Source of the DNA: TOLSYN sp035539055
GTDB taxonomy: Bacteria > Acidobacteriota > Terriglobia > Terriglobales > Acidobacteriaceae
NCBI GenBank assembly: GCA_035539055.1
Contig: DATLJC010000032.1
Location: 59,913 to 123,912, forward strand
Length of the DNA stretch: 64,000 bases
Direction of reading: 5' to 3'
This document shows, piece by piece, positions 25,321 to 34,269 of this stretch. The notes beneath the pieces were generated by a model, which had not been told where the DNA came from, made no database searches, and was given only the letters and a program-made list of their open reading frames with translations. How positions within the stretch are numbered: the stretch's first letter is position 1; the number at the start of each line of letters is the position of its first letter. Made by a program: the position numbers and the translations under genes.

Positions 25321-26253
25321 CTAGCCTCGAATTGAGAACATATCCAAGTAGGCCCGTATCAACTGCGCTCCATAAAACCAAGCCGCAATCGACATTGCGC
25401 TGAGAAAGACCCCAAAAGGAATTTCAATGCCGTGCATGGCGACCTGCGCCGCTTGCCATGCGCGGGAGACAGCGCGGTTCTTCAAATGAACACGGTAACG
25501 TGCAAGGCGCTTATGGAACACCGTTGCTAATACGAAGATCCCAAAGAGCCCTCCAAGCAGGGAGGCCGTGCAAAGTACGAACAGCGTCAGCACCGGTCCC
25601 AGAAACGCACCGGCCATTGCCATCAGTTTTACATCTCCAAAACCGATGCCGTCGATGTTTCGGAGCTTAAGATAGAGCCAGCCGACTCCGTAAAGAAGAC
25701 CAGAACCGATTGCTGCTCCCATCAACGCATTTGCCAGTGAGCGCAACCCAATCTGAAAGAATAGCGCGGAGCTGCTGTGAGGTGGCACTGGGAAGAAATA
25801 AAAAGCCGGGCCGGAAACCTCTGAAAAGAAACTGAAGATCAGAGCGATGGCGAGTCCGGGAAGGGTCATCGCATCGGGCAGGAGATGGGTCTCTGCGTCG
25901 GTAAAAGTCAATCCTAGAAACAGGAAGCAAAGAACGCATCCCTTCACCGCATTGACCGATGGACCGGCCTGCATGTAGGAGAACAGGAAGAGCAGTCCAC
26001 AGACGAGCTCTACAATCGCGTAACGTGGGGTAATGCGAACGTGGCAGTGACGGCAGCGACCCCGCAGAATCAGCCAGCTTAACACTGGAATGTTGTCAAA
26101 CGAGGCAATTGGCACGCCGCATTGGGGACACGCCGAGCGCGGCGAAACCACCGACAAACCGAGCGGCAGCCTGTAGATGCAGACGTTCAGGAAGCTGCCG
26201 AAGATCAAGCCGAACAGTAGAAATCCAGCTCCCAGAATCCAGTCAGGGTACAC
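25321..26253 (-). CDS. pilD: Prepilin peptidase / N-methyltransferase (type IV leader peptidase)
   Basis: PilD cleaves the leader of type IV pilins and pseudopilins in the inner membrane and N-methylates the new N-terminus. The 310-residue product shows paired zinc-site cysteines of the methylase part (CPQC 42-45 and CRHC 67-70) and the two catalytic aspartates of the A24 peptidase (Asp119 in FTDAETHLLPD and Asp207 in GFGDVKL). About eight hydrophobic segments are visible. No pilus genes are adjacent, so its substrates are encoded elsewhere. Confidence 0.93.
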   Translation of the reverse strand: MYPDWILGAGFLLFGLIFGSFLNVCIYRLPLGLSVVSPRSACPQCGVPIASFDNIPVLSWLILRGRCRHCHVRITPRYAIVELVCGLLFLFSYMQAGPSVNAVKGCVLCFLFLGLTFTDAETHLLPDAMTLPGLAIALIFSFFSEVSGPAFYFFPVPPHSSSALFFQIGLRSLANALMGAAIGSGLLYGVGWLYLKLRNIDGIGFGDVKLMAMAGAFLGPVLTLFVLCTASLLGGLFGIFVLATVFHKRLARYRVHLKNRAVSRAWQAAQVAMHGIEIPFGVFLSAMSIAAWFYGAQLIRAYLDMFSIRG

Positions 26254-26355
26254 GCGTCAACTCTCAATTAGCAGGGCTAAAGGAATTATATGAGAGTGCG
26301 CCGATAGGCGGGAGTTACGAAAGAGGAACCGGCACTCTGTACCTTGCAGTCTGGA

Positions 26356-26808
26356 TTATGCTGCGCGACGCAGGTCAGCGGTGACGATGCTGCCAGGAAA
26401 CATTCCTGCATCGGTTGGGACAGGGGGAAACTCGCCGATCCAGTTGAATTTGGTGCGATTTATGAAACGGAGTTGTGGATGTCCATCGGCGTCACGAATC
26501 AGATATCCCGCACATTCGTCTTTGCGCCTTCGCCGCCACTCGCTCAGGAAGTTCAATGTCTCCGTGCTGAGCTCTTCGCCGGGGAGGAGTAGTAACAGCC
26601 AGTTATGAAAGGCATCCATGGCGTAAGCTCCGAGAGTAACTCCAGGTATCTGCGTCTTGCACCTTGCGCGATAGCGCATGCAAAGATGCTCTACATTGGC
26701 CCCGCCGTTATGAATAACCAGTATGTCTGGGGCGATTCGCGCGGTACGCAACGTCTTCTGCAAGCCTTCGATATCGAAAGCCGGAATGAACACCGTAAAT
26801 TTCGGCAT
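26356..26808 (-). CDS. Short glycosyltransferase-like protein
   Basis: The 150-residue product starts MPKFTVFIPAFDIEGLQKTL. This resembles the first strand and helix of family 2-type glycosyltransferases. WLLLLLPGEELSTE follows and is similar in place to the acceptor/metal region, without a clear DxD motif. GT-A domains are usually 220 residues or more, so this is either a minimal relative or a protein that has lost enzyme function. I see no signal peptide. It lies alone, leftward, between pilD and the BON-domain lipoprotein. Confidence 0.5.
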   Translation of the reverse strand: MPKFTVFIPAFDIEGLQKTLRTARIAPDILVIHNGGANVEHLCMRYRARCKTQIPGVTLGAYAMDAFHNWLLLLLPGEELSTETLNFLSEWRRRRKDECAGYLIRDADGHPQLRFINRTKFNWIGEFPPVPTDAGMFPGSIVTADLRRAA

Positions 26809-26860
26809 GAGCAAATGAGAAGACAAAATGCGAGCGGCAGTTGTCCTCCCAAAAGGAAAC

Positions 26861-26884
26861 GCCCCACTCTTTGCAGAATGGGGC
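26861..26884 (-). terminator. Terminator after the BON-domain gene
   Basis: GCCCCA (26861-26866) pairs with TGGGGC (26879-26884) and an inner TCT/AGA pair closes a TTGC loop. On the minus strand the stem is followed by GTTTCCTTTT. It sits 18 bases past the stop of the leftward gene. Confidence 0.75.
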
Positions 26885-26902
26885 TGAATTACGGGATGTG
26901 GC

Positions 26903-28045
26903 TTATTCGACGTGTTGACGCCCTGCGTTACGATCGCTCCTGCTTGAGGGCTGGACAGTGACGGGTTGCGCCAGATGGAAGGTCAACAGAGACTCGGGGC
27001 CTAGCTTGATTTGAGCGGCCTTGATTGCTGCCTGAGTGACGCCGCCTGCGCCAGCTCCAACTGCCGCGCCAATACCTGCGCCCTTGCCACCTCCGGCAAT
27101 CGCTCCAATAATGGCTCCCAAAGCGGCACCGCCACCTACCTTTTCAGCGGTGTTCTTGCCGCGAGCCTCGGTCTGTTTAGACCATTGATTAGTGTGAACC
27201 GGGTAGGTGTGCCCATTGAAACCTATCTTCGTGACTTCAATCGTCAGCAGCCCGGAACCTTTGAAACGTCCGGCCGCATGTACATCAACAACACGCCCGA
27301 AGACATCTGCATCGGCCGGGATGACCGTACGTCCGTCCACCTGCACAGGTGAGTTGAGCGTAGCGCGGAATACATCACCAGGATTTGAAGTCTCGGAATC
27401 GAGTGAGTCAATCATGCGGACCGACAGCTCCGTCCCGTCGGGAATAGTGATCTTCGCGGGCGGCGGCGGAGGCGCGGGGGCCGGTGCCGGTTGAGGTGCA
27501 GTGTTCTGGGCATACTGCTGCGACGGTTGAGGCTCATTTCGCTGCTGCGCCATTCTGTCAGCCTGGGAACCATAGCCGGACTGGGGAGCCTGGTTGCCGG
27601 GCTGACTTGCGGCGCTCGGCTTACGGGCGCTCACGCCGCGCGTAGATGTGGCGGGCTGCGATGCTGGAGGCTGACTTGGTGGCGGCGGAGCGGCTTGCTG
27701 GCTCGAGTCCGCCGGTTGCGGCGCATTCTGCGGGACATACGCGTCGGCGGACTGCACGGAGAGATTGTTGACCACCGTTCGAACACCGCTCACGGTTGCC
27801 GCATCATTGGCCGCAGCGCTACGTTCAGCTTCGCTGGTTACTACGCCGGATAGAGTGACCACGCCATTGGCGGCCTGCACCGCGATCTGCTTGGTGCGAA
27901 CGGCCTGATCAGCGTTGATCTTGCCTTGAATATCACTCGCCACCTGGGCGTCCGTGCGCGTCTGCGCTTTATTGCAGGCAGTGAAGAAAGTCCCCACGGC
28001 CAGCAGCAGGATACACACTGGAATTCGAATTGGATTCGTCCTCAT
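26903..28045 (-). CDS. BON-domain lipoprotein with Pro/Gln-rich linker and glycine zipper
   Basis: The 380-residue product has a lipoprotein signal with lipobox FTAC (Cys24), then one BON domain (about 33-100, containing VRTKQIAVQAANGVVTLSGVV), a fold thought to bind phospholipid membranes. A long Pro/Gln/Ser/Ala-rich linker (about 105-200) follows. Next is a beta-rich domain (about 200-300, IPDGTELSVRMIDSLDSE onward) and a glycine-zipper segment (about 305-335, repeats of GAIIGAIAGG type), which often spans or associates with membranes. It is probably an outer-membrane lipoprotein with an envelope role. It stands alone and is followed by a terminator. Confidence 0.8.
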   Translation of the reverse strand: MRTNPIRIPVCILLLAVGTFFTACNKAQTRTDAQVASDIQGKINADQAVRTKQIAVQAANGVVTLSGVVTSEAERSAAANDAATVSGVRTVVNNLSVQSADAYVPQNAPQPADSSQQAAPPPPSQPPASQPATSTRGVSARKPSAASQPGNQAPQSGYGSQADRMAQQRNEPQPSQQYAQNTAPQPAPAPAPPPPPAKITIPDGTELSVRMIDSLDSETSNPGDVFRATLNSPVQVDGRTVIPADADVFGRVVDVHAAGRFKGSGLLTIEVTKIGFNGHTYPVHTNQWSKQTEARGKNTAEKVGGGAALGAIIGAIAGGGKGAGIGAAVGAGAGGVTQAAIKAAQIKLGPESLLTFHLAQPVTVQPSSRSDRNAGRQHVE

Positions 28046-28293
28046 TATTTTCGACTCCTCCTTAGATTGCGAAGCTTACGATCATTTGGATGCGATGGCA
28101 GGGCAAACGAGCGCAAATCTCCCAGCGCCCTTGCGCTTACAGATAATACAAACACGACTCGAAGGCGATGTCGCGCAACCATAGGAAAGTGTCACGCTTT
28201 CCTGGCGGATTCGCAAGCGGGAACAAGTCCGAAATGCCAAATATCGAGGCCCGGTGAAATATGTGAAGATCCGCGATACACTCGGATGTCGCC

Positions 28294-29103
28294 ATGATTG
28301 AGACCGATTCCGACCGCCCCTACATTCTTTTCGATAATGTCAGCAAAGCCTTCGGAGAGAAGGTGATCCTGCGGGATGTCAGCTTTGACGTGCAGGCCGG
28401 AGAAACAGTCTGCATTCTGGGGCGAAGCGGCGTGGGTAAATCGGTATCCTTGCACCACATCATGGGGTTTTTAAAGCCGGACAGCGGTCGCGTCTGGGTG
28501 GCGAACGAAGACATCACGGACTATCCGGAAAAAGAGTTGGAGCGCATTCGCAAGAAGGTGACCATGGTGTTTCAGAATGGCGCCCTTTTTGACTCACTGA
28601 GTGTTGGTGAAAACGTCGCGTTTCCTTTGCGCGAGCGAGGCGATTTGAACGAATCGCAGATTTACCAGATCGTGGACGGGTTGTTGGAGATGGTGAATGT
28701 CGGCGAGTATCGGGACCAGCTGCCCTCTGGACTTTCGACAGGAATGAAACGGTCCGTTGCAATTGCTAGAGCTCTGGCTGCCCAGCCCGAGGCGATTCTG
28801 TATGACGAGCCCACGACGATGGTGGATCCGCTTACCGCCCATCTGCTAGGGGACCTGATCAAGAAGTTGAAGTTTCAGTTGAAGCTGACCAGCGTAGTTG
28901 TAACCCACGACATGGCGCTGGCAAACAAGATCGCTGAACGCATCGTCTTCCTTCACGAGGGGCGGGTGGTCTTCTTCGGCACGCCTGCAGAGATGGCGAA
29001 TTCGGAGTTGGAGATCGTCCGGGAATTCTTGAGCCTGGATACTCTGGACCTGGATTATTGGCGAGGCCTTCGAAGTTCTCCAGCCCCGCCGCCTTCGCAT
29101 TAA
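28294..29103 (+). CDS. Mla/Mce-type ABC transporter ATPase (MlaF-like), orphan
   Basis: The 269-residue ATPase has Walker A GRSGVGKS (43-50), a Q-loop (VFQNGALF), Walker B ILYDEP (Glu172) and the H-loop histidine at 205. Overall sequence, including NGALFDSLSVGENVAFPLRE, matches the MlaF/Ttg2A group that powers phospholipid transport between inner and outer membrane. The signature motif is LSTGM (147-151) instead of the usual LSGGM/LSGGQ. The partner permease (MlaE) and substrate-binding protein (MlaD) are not adjacent, so the complex is split in this genome. It is convergent with the rib genes. Confidence 0.85.
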   Translation: MIETDSDRPYILFDNVSKAFGEKVILRDVSFDVQAGETVCILGRSGVGKSVSLHHIMGFLKPDSGRVWVANEDITDYPEKELERIRKKVTMVFQNGALFDSLSVGENVAFPLRERGDLNESQIYQIVDGLLEMVNVGEYRDQLPSGLSTGMKRSVAIARALAAQPEAILYDEPTTMVDPLTAHLLGDLIKKLKFQLKLTSVVVTHDMALANKIAERIVFLHEGRVVFFGTPAEMANSELEIVREFLSLDTLDLDYWRGLRSSPAPPPSH

Positions 29104-29136
29104 TTCCGCTTACGAAACGCTCTGAATTTTCCGTGC

Positions 29137-29778
29137 TCAGAACCCTTTCGCTACCAATGTCTGAGTATCGAGCCGGGGCTGGTGATCGCGTGCAGTCCAC
29201 TTTTCCAAGTACTTCGCCACGATGTCGGTTTCGATATTGACTGGATCGCCCGACTTCAGGGTGCCGAGATTCGTACACTCGACTGTGTGGGGTATGATTG
29301 CCGCCGAACAGCGCAGGCCCTCGAGCTTTGCTACCGTCAGGCTGATGCCTTCGATGGCAATCGATCCCTTGAAGACGAGATATTTTTCCAACTCGGCCGT
29401 AACCTGAATGTGCAGCCAGAAGCCATCGGAATCGGCGATGCGCTCGAATTCCTCCAAGCGGCCCACGCCATCTACGTGGCCCTGTACGATATGACCTCCC
29501 AATCGCCCCTGTGCGGCGAGCGGCAATTCAAGGTTCACACAGGCTCCCGGATGTATTCGCGAAAATGAAGTACGCATCCAGGTCTCCGGTGCAAGGTCGG
29601 CGGAAAATGAAGTTGGCGTGATGTCGAGCGCGGTCAGGCATACACCGCTGACTGCGCAGCTATCTCCTGTACGCAGGTCTTTTGTTACGTTCTTAGCCTC
29701 GATTACGATGCGGCGATTCTCTCCGTTTTGATCGATGCGCGCGATGCGTCCGATTTCTTCGACAATTCCAGTAAACAT
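29137..29778 (-). CDS. ribE: Riboflavin synthase alpha chain
   Basis: This enzyme dismutates two 6,7-dimethyl-8-ribityllumazine molecules to riboflavin. The 213-residue product begins MFTGIVEEIG and is built of two similar lumazine-binding barrels (about 1-95 and 96-190). Each carries a GSCAVSGVCLT- or GSIAIEGISLTV-type motif, with HIVQGHVDGVG in between. Length is typical. It lies directly downstream of ribD, 13 bases apart. No FMN riboswitch is visible upstream of the ftsY-ribD-ribE group. Confidence 0.96.
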   Translation of the reverse strand: MFTGIVEEIGRIARIDQNGENRRIVIEAKNVTKDLRTGDSCAVSGVCLTALDITPTSFSADLAPETWMRTSFSRIHPGACVNLELPLAAQGRLGGHIVQGHVDGVGRLEEFERIADSDGFWLHIQVTAELEKYLVFKGSIAIEGISLTVAKLEGLRCSAAIIPHTVECTNLGTLKSGDPVNIETDIVAKYLEKWTARDHQPRLDTQTLVAKGF

Positions 29779-29791
29779 AAGAAAGCTCCCG

Positions 29792-30988
29792 TTAGCCCTG
29801 TGGCCGGAGTGGTTGATATGGATCGCGCAGATAAGCTTCTATGGCGAAGTCTTCTCCGAAGCGCTCGATTGTGATATTTGATGACCGAAGGTCGTTACCC
29901 GCGGGAAGACCATTCTGCCCTGCGAGCCAGGGAACCGCGCCCACCGGCCCAAAGATTCGAGGCGTGTAGAAGAGCATGAGCTTGTCCACTAAGCGCTCGC
30001 GCAAGCAGGCCCAATTGACCGCTGCTCCCCCTTCCACGAGCAGACTCGTGATCTGTTCGGCTCCAAGCATGTGGAAGACGCGATGGAGGTCGGGGCGCCC
30101 CTCGTGCGGAAGTGGTTCGGAGCCAGGCGCAAGCGTCTCAATCCCTACCTGCTGGACTCTTACGCCACGCGCCTCCAGAGCTCGGCGCTTGTTCTCCTCA
30201 GCAAAGGAACAGAAGACAATGAGGTCGTCTTGCGCGGTTTCAACAACGCGCGACGTCATTGGAATGCGCAAGCGCGAGTCGAGGATCACTCGCAGCAGAG
30301 GACGGCGGCGTGCGCGCCCGCTCCGGTCGGTGAGCAGGGGATCGTCAGCTATCACCGTTCCGACGCCCACAAGAATCGCATCCGAGGCATGGCGCATCTC
30401 ATGCACGCGCCGACGTGCGGCCTCGCCCGTAATGTAGCTCGGATTTGGAGAGGCCGAGCCGATAAGTTGCAGTCGAGGTTCAACCGGTCCCGCGATCTTT
30501 CCGTCCAGGGACATGGCGGCTTTCAGGGTTACAAATGGCAACCCCGTGCGAATGAATTGCGCAAAGCTTTCATTGAGACGCTTGGCCTCTGTTTCCAGGA
30601 GCCCGACTTCGACTTCGATTCCGGCCGCGCGCAGCTTTGCAAACCCCTTACCGGCAACCAGCGGATTGGGATCCTCCATACAGCAGACAACCCGCGTGAT
30701 TCCGGCGGCGATCACCGCGTCTGCGCACGGGGCTGTGCGTCCGGTGTGCGAGCATGGTTCCAGGTTGACGTAGAGCGTATTGCCGAAAGCTAACTGGCCG
30801 GCCTGCTCAATCGCCAGCACCTCGGCATGCTTCCGCTCTGCATAGACGTGCGTGCCGCTTCCCACAATGCGACCGCGCTCGTCCACGACGACAGCTCCGA
30901 CAAGGGGATTGGGCGTAGCGCGACCTAGGCCGCGCGCAGCCAATTCCAAAGCTTGCCTGAGAAACAATTCATCTGCGGAGATAGCCAT
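29792..30988 (-). CDS. ribD: Bifunctional riboflavin deaminase/reductase
   Basis: RibD carries out the second and third steps of riboflavin synthesis. The 398-residue product has an N-terminal zinc deaminase domain with HAEV and EPCSHTGRTAPC (about residues 53-90), then a C-terminal NADPH-dependent reductase domain starting near FVTLKAAMSLDGKIA (about 150). GVGTVIADDPLLT and later LLVEGGAAVNW belong to the reductase. Length is at the long end of normal. It starts three bases after the ftsY stop, so the three genes look like one operon. Confidence 0.96.
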   Translation of the reverse strand: MAISADELFLRQALELAARGLGRATPNPLVGAVVVDERGRIVGSGTHVYAERKHAEVLAIEQAGQLAFGNTLYVNLEPCSHTGRTAPCADAVIAAGITRVVCCMEDPNPLVAGKGFAKLRAAGIEVEVGLLETEAKRLNESFAQFIRTGLPFVTLKAAMSLDGKIAGPVEPRLQLIGSASPNPSYITGEAARRRVHEMRHASDAILVGVGTVIADDPLLTDRSGRARRRPLLRVILDSRLRIPMTSRVVETAQDDLIVFCSFAEENKRRALEARGVRVQQVGIETLAPGSEPLPHEGRPDLHRVFHMLGAEQITSLLVEGGAAVNWACLRERLVDKLMLFYTPRIFGPVGAVPWLAGQNGLPAGNDLRSSNITIERFGEDFAIEAYLRDPYQPLRPQG

Positions 30989-30991
30989 GGT

Positions 30992-31954
30992 TTAGGAAAA
31001 CAGCGAATCGACAAAGTCGACCGCGTTGAAGGGGATGAGGTCCGATTGTTTTTCTCCCACACCGACGTATCGCACGGGAAGGTTCATTTCACGCGAGATT
31101 GCGATTACCACGCCGCCTTTGGCCGTCCCGTCGAGCTTCGTCAGCACAATTCCGGTTACGCCCGCAGCTTCCGTAAAGATTTTGGCCTGCTGCAATCCAT
31201 TCTGTCCGGTTGTAGCGTCCATGATGAGAAGCGTTTCGTGCGGCGCTCCCGGGACCACGCGTTGCGCCGTCCGGTACATTTTTTCAAGCTCAGCCATCAG
31301 GTTAGCCTTGTTGTGCAGGCGCCCGGCGGTGTCCACAATGACATAGTCGGTCTTGCGTGCCTTGGCCGCTTGTAAAGCGTCAAACAGGACGGCGGAGGGA
31401 TCGCCGCCCGGCTTCGTCTTAATAACCTCGGTGCCGGTGCGCTCTCCCCAAATTTCGAGCTGCTCGATTGCCGCAGCGCGAAACGTATCGGCCGCGGCGA
31501 GCAGAACGGTCTTACCTTGTGCTCGCAGCGCGTGAGCCAACTTTCCAATTGTCGTTGTCTTACCAACGCCGTTGACGCCCACAACGAGAATGACTTCCGG
31601 AGCCTGGACTACAACTTTCGGATTGCTCTCGGCGGCGCGATTTAAAATTGCAAGCAGTTCATCCTTAAGCACGCGTTTGAGTTCGGTTGTGTCTGCGATC
31701 TGTTTGCGAGTAACCTTTTCGCGCATCGCCGCCAGAACTTCGTTCGTTGTAGCGGAGCCGAGGTCGGCGGAAATCAAAGTCGCCTCAAGGTCGTCGAGGG
31801 TCTCAGCGTCAATTTCCTTACGGAAGGCGACGACTTCCTCAATTCGCTCCGTGAGATTTTCGCGGGTTCGCGAAACGGCCTGCTTCATGCGCTCAAAGAG
31901 CGATGACTTCTTTTCTTCGGGCTGGTCGAGGCTTCCAAATAACGTCTGTATCAT
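30992..31954 (-). CDS. ftsY: Signal recognition particle receptor FtsY
   Basis: FtsY is the membrane-associated GTPase that receives ribosome-nascent-chain-SRP complexes. From ATG at 31952-31954 the product is 320 residues with a short acidic N-domain and the NG core. It has G1 GVNGVGKTTTIGKLA, DTAGRLHNKANLMAEL (G3), TKLDGTAKGG (G4-G5). The A domain is nearly absent, as in many bacteria outside the enterics. The open frame begins eight codons earlier at 31978; MIQTLF is the more usual start. The RNA partner of the system, ffs, is at 58037-58147 in the same window. Confidence 0.95.
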   Translation of the reverse strand: MIQTLFGSLDQPEEKKSSLFERMKQAVSRTRENLTERIEEVVAFRKEIDAETLDDLEATLISADLGSATTNEVLAAMREKVTRKQIADTTELKRVLKDELLAILNRAAESNPKVVVQAPEVILVVGVNGVGKTTTIGKLAHALRAQGKTVLLAAADTFRAAAIEQLEIWGERTGTEVIKTKPGGDPSAVLFDALQAAKARKTDYVIVDTAGRLHNKANLMAELEKMYRTAQRVVPGAPHETLLIMDATTGQNGLQQAKIFTEAAGVTGIVLTKLDGTAKGGVVIAISREMNLPVRYVGVGEKQSDLIPFNAVDFVDSLFS

Positions 31955-31998
31955 TACGCTTTCAATTATAGCGAGCAACGCTGCTGATCAGCGTTCGC

Positions 31999-33030
31999 CT
32001 AAACTCGGTAAAGTGCGCTTTCCTGCGTGAGCGGGCGGTTCATCAGGTCGCGAATCGCGTCGCTCGGATCTTTTCCATGCTGCAAAATTTCGTGCATTTG
32101 CCCGATGATTGGCATCTCCACACCCACGGAACTGGCCAGTCCGACGGTGGCACTCGTGGTCAATACGCCTTCGGCGACCATGCCGTGCATGCCTGCGATA
32201 ATCTCTTCGAGTTTGCGTCCACGCCCCAGTTCCACGCCCACGCTGCGATTACGCGAGAGGCCGCCGGTACAGGTTAGGACGAGGTCTCCCAACCCTGATA
32301 GTCCCGACATGGTCTCGGAACGTCCTCCGCAAGCAACGGTGAGGCGGGTCATCTCGGCAAGCCCACGGGTGATCAGTCCGGCGATGGTGTTGTGTCCGTA
32401 GCCGATTCCGTCAACTACCCCGGCTGCAATGGCAATCACGTTCTTGACAGCGCCGCCCAACTCAAGTCCGATGACGTCGTCGTTGCGGTATAAGCGGAAA
32501 TTGGCGTCGCTGAACGCTTCCTGCACCTGGGCTGTGAGATCGGGGTGGGCGGAAGCTACGGTAATGGTCGTCGGAAAGCCCATGGCTACCTCGCGGGCGA
32601 AGGTCGGGCCACTAACCGCACAAAGGCGAGGCTGAAAACCTCCTTCACCTTCGGTCAGCACTTCCGTAATGACCTCTGTCATTCGCAGCAGGGATTCGTT
32701 CTCGATGCCTTTCGTGGCAGATACCAGCAGCATATCGGGACGAAGCAAAGGCTTCATTTGCTTCCAGACGCGCCGGACGTGATGCGACGGCATTACGCTT
32801 AGAACGATTTCCGCTCCGGAGATTGCCTCGGCAAGACTCTGGGTCGCTTCTATGCTCTCCGGCAACCGGCAGCCGCTCAGGAATGGTTCGTTGACGTGCG
32901 TGGTACGGATGGACTCGACTACTTCCTTCTCGTAAGCCCAAAGTTTAAGTTGATGGGAACCGCCGCGACCGAGCGCTATGGAGAGCGCCGTGCCCCAGGC
33001 TCCGGCGCCAATGACTGCAATTCTTGCCAT
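31999..33030 (-). CDS. gpsA: NAD(P)-dependent glycerol-3-phosphate dehydrogenase
   Basis: GpsA reduces dihydroxyacetone phosphate to sn-glycerol-3-phosphate for phospholipid synthesis. The 343-residue product starts with a Rossmann motif VIGAGAWGTALS, has SATKGIE (about 108) and the catalytic-lysine region GGAVKNVIAIAAG (about 190-202). LSGLGDLVLTCTGGLSRN follows. Length is typical. It is six bases downstream of plsY, whose product uses glycerol-3-phosphate, so the two form a phospholipid-initiation pair. Confidence 0.97.
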   Translation of the reverse strand: MARIAVIGAGAWGTALSIALGRGGSHQLKLWAYEKEVVESIRTTHVNEPFLSGCRLPESIEATQSLAEAISGAEIVLSVMPSHHVRRVWKQMKPLLRPDMLLVSATKGIENESLLRMTEVITEVLTEGEGGFQPRLCAVSGPTFAREVAMGFPTTITVASAHPDLTAQVQEAFSDANFRLYRNDDVIGLELGGAVKNVIAIAAGVVDGIGYGHNTIAGLITRGLAEMTRLTVACGGRSETMSGLSGLGDLVLTCTGGLSRNRSVGVELGRGRKLEEIIAGMHGMVAEGVLTTSATVGLASSVGVEMPIIGQMHEILQHGKDPSDAIRDLMNRPLTQESALYRV

Positions 33031-33036
33031 GAAAAA

Positions 33037-33672
33037 CTATGCCTTTCTTGCGCCGAACCGGCTTTCAGTGCCGGCCAGGAGTCGTCCAATATTTTGGTGG
33101 TGACGGATGATGACCAGGAGCGCGACTGCAGCGCACATCGCCAGTGCGGGAGCGGGAAACGCATCCCGTTCAAGCCACCACAGTGCAACAGGGAATGAAG
33201 CAGCGGCAAGGATTGAGCCGAGTGAAACATAGCGGGTAAAGGCCACGATCGCGAGGAAAAGAATCACCACGATCAGCACGGCCTTCGGTGCGAGCGCAAG
33301 AAAGACACCAAGTCCGGTTGCCACCCCTTTGCCGCCCTTGAAGCCTAGCCACACTGGAAACATGTGTCCGATCACTGCGACCAGCGCGGCAAAGGTCGCA
33401 AGGGTATGAAGTTGCGCCGGACCCGAGGTGGAAATCCCGGGAAGGGTGAGCACCAGGAAAACCGGCAGCCAGCCCTTGAACGCATCAAGAACGAGAGTTG
33501 CAATAGCCAAACCCTTGCCGCCGGTACGGGCAACATTGGTCGCCCCGATATTTCCGCTTCCAATCGACCGGACATCGATCCCCTGAAAGACACGTACGAG
33601 GATGTAGCCGAAAGGAATTGACCCGAGCAGATAAGAGCCGACAGCAACGGCAATAAGAGTTGAAATGTTCAT
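33037..33672 (-). CDS. plsY: Acyl-phosphate glycerol-3-phosphate acyltransferase
   Basis: PlsY moves an acyl group from acyl-phosphate to glycerol-3-phosphate in the inner membrane, the first step in phosphatidic acid synthesis. The 211-residue product has about six hydrophobic segments and the family motifs GSIPFGYILVR (about 17-27), SIGSGNIGATNVAR (about 36-49) and GFKGGKGVATGLGV (about 110-123). It is encoded upstream of gpsA in the same direction. Confidence 0.96.
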   Translation of the reverse strand: MNISTLIAVAVGSYLLGSIPFGYILVRVFQGIDVRSIGSGNIGATNVARTGGKGLAIATLVLDAFKGWLPVFLVLTLPGISTSGPAQLHTLATFAALVAVIGHMFPVWLGFKGGKGVATGLGVFLALAPKAVLIVVILFLAIVAFTRYVSLGSILAAASFPVALWWLERDAFPAPALAMCAAVALLVIIRHHQNIGRLLAGTESRFGARKA

Positions 33673-33693
33673 CTCACGTCCATAGCAGGTCTA

Positions 33694-34266
33694 TCATCCC
33701 GCCAATTCAAAGCGCTCGAGCTTGTAGTAGCTCGGCCCGAGGGACGACAACTTGCTTTCATAGAGAAAGAATTCGCGCGCCGCCATTGTACCGAACTCTG
33801 GCGCGGGACTCGATGACACAATTTTGCCGAGCTGTGCAAATGCCTCCGGTGATCGCTCACCACGCCTTGGCCGGGGTCTCCCTGAGCCATTACGCGCCAG
33901 CGTAAGATGCGGGTGGAATTCACGCTCCTGCGGAAAGCCGAGCCCTTCTAAGGACTGATCGATGCTTCGAGCAAGCCCCGGAAGTGCTGGCGCGCCAATT
34001 CCGGCCCAGAAGACACGCGGGGCGTGCTCGTTTGGAAAGAAACCAACGCTTGCGAAAGTCACTTCGAAAGCCGACGCGCGCACCGTTCGCAGGCGTTGCC
34101 GGACGGGCTCCGGTGATTGCACCTCGCCCAGAAACTTCAATGTGACGTGATAATTGCTGCTGGCAACAAATCGAACGCCCGGCAGGCGAGGCTGGAGCGT
34201 CCTCACGTAGTCGTCCAGCCGTTGCTGAATGGCTTCGTCGATGGCGAGTGCGATAAACAGACGCAT
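33694..34266 (-). CDS. thpR: RNA 2',3'-cyclic phosphodiesterase (2H family)
   Basis: The 190-residue protein belongs to the 2H phosphoesterases. The two catalytic motifs are HVTLKFLGE (about residues 41-49) and HPHLTLAR (about 122-129). Bacterial ThpR opens 2',3'-cyclic phosphates and was first described as 2'-5' RNA ligase. The physiological substrate is not settled. It follows cinA by three bases and may be coupled to it. Confidence 0.92.
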   Translation of the reverse strand: MRLFIALAIDEAIQQRLDDYVRTLQPRLPGVRFVASSNYHVTLKFLGEVQSPEPVRQRLRTVRASAFEVTFASVGFFPNEHAPRVFWAGIGAPALPGLARSIDQSLEGLGFPQEREFHPHLTLARNGSGRPRPRRGERSPEAFAQLGKIVSSSPAPEFGTMAAREFFLYESKLSSLGPSYYKLERFELAG

Positions 34267-34269
34267 GGC

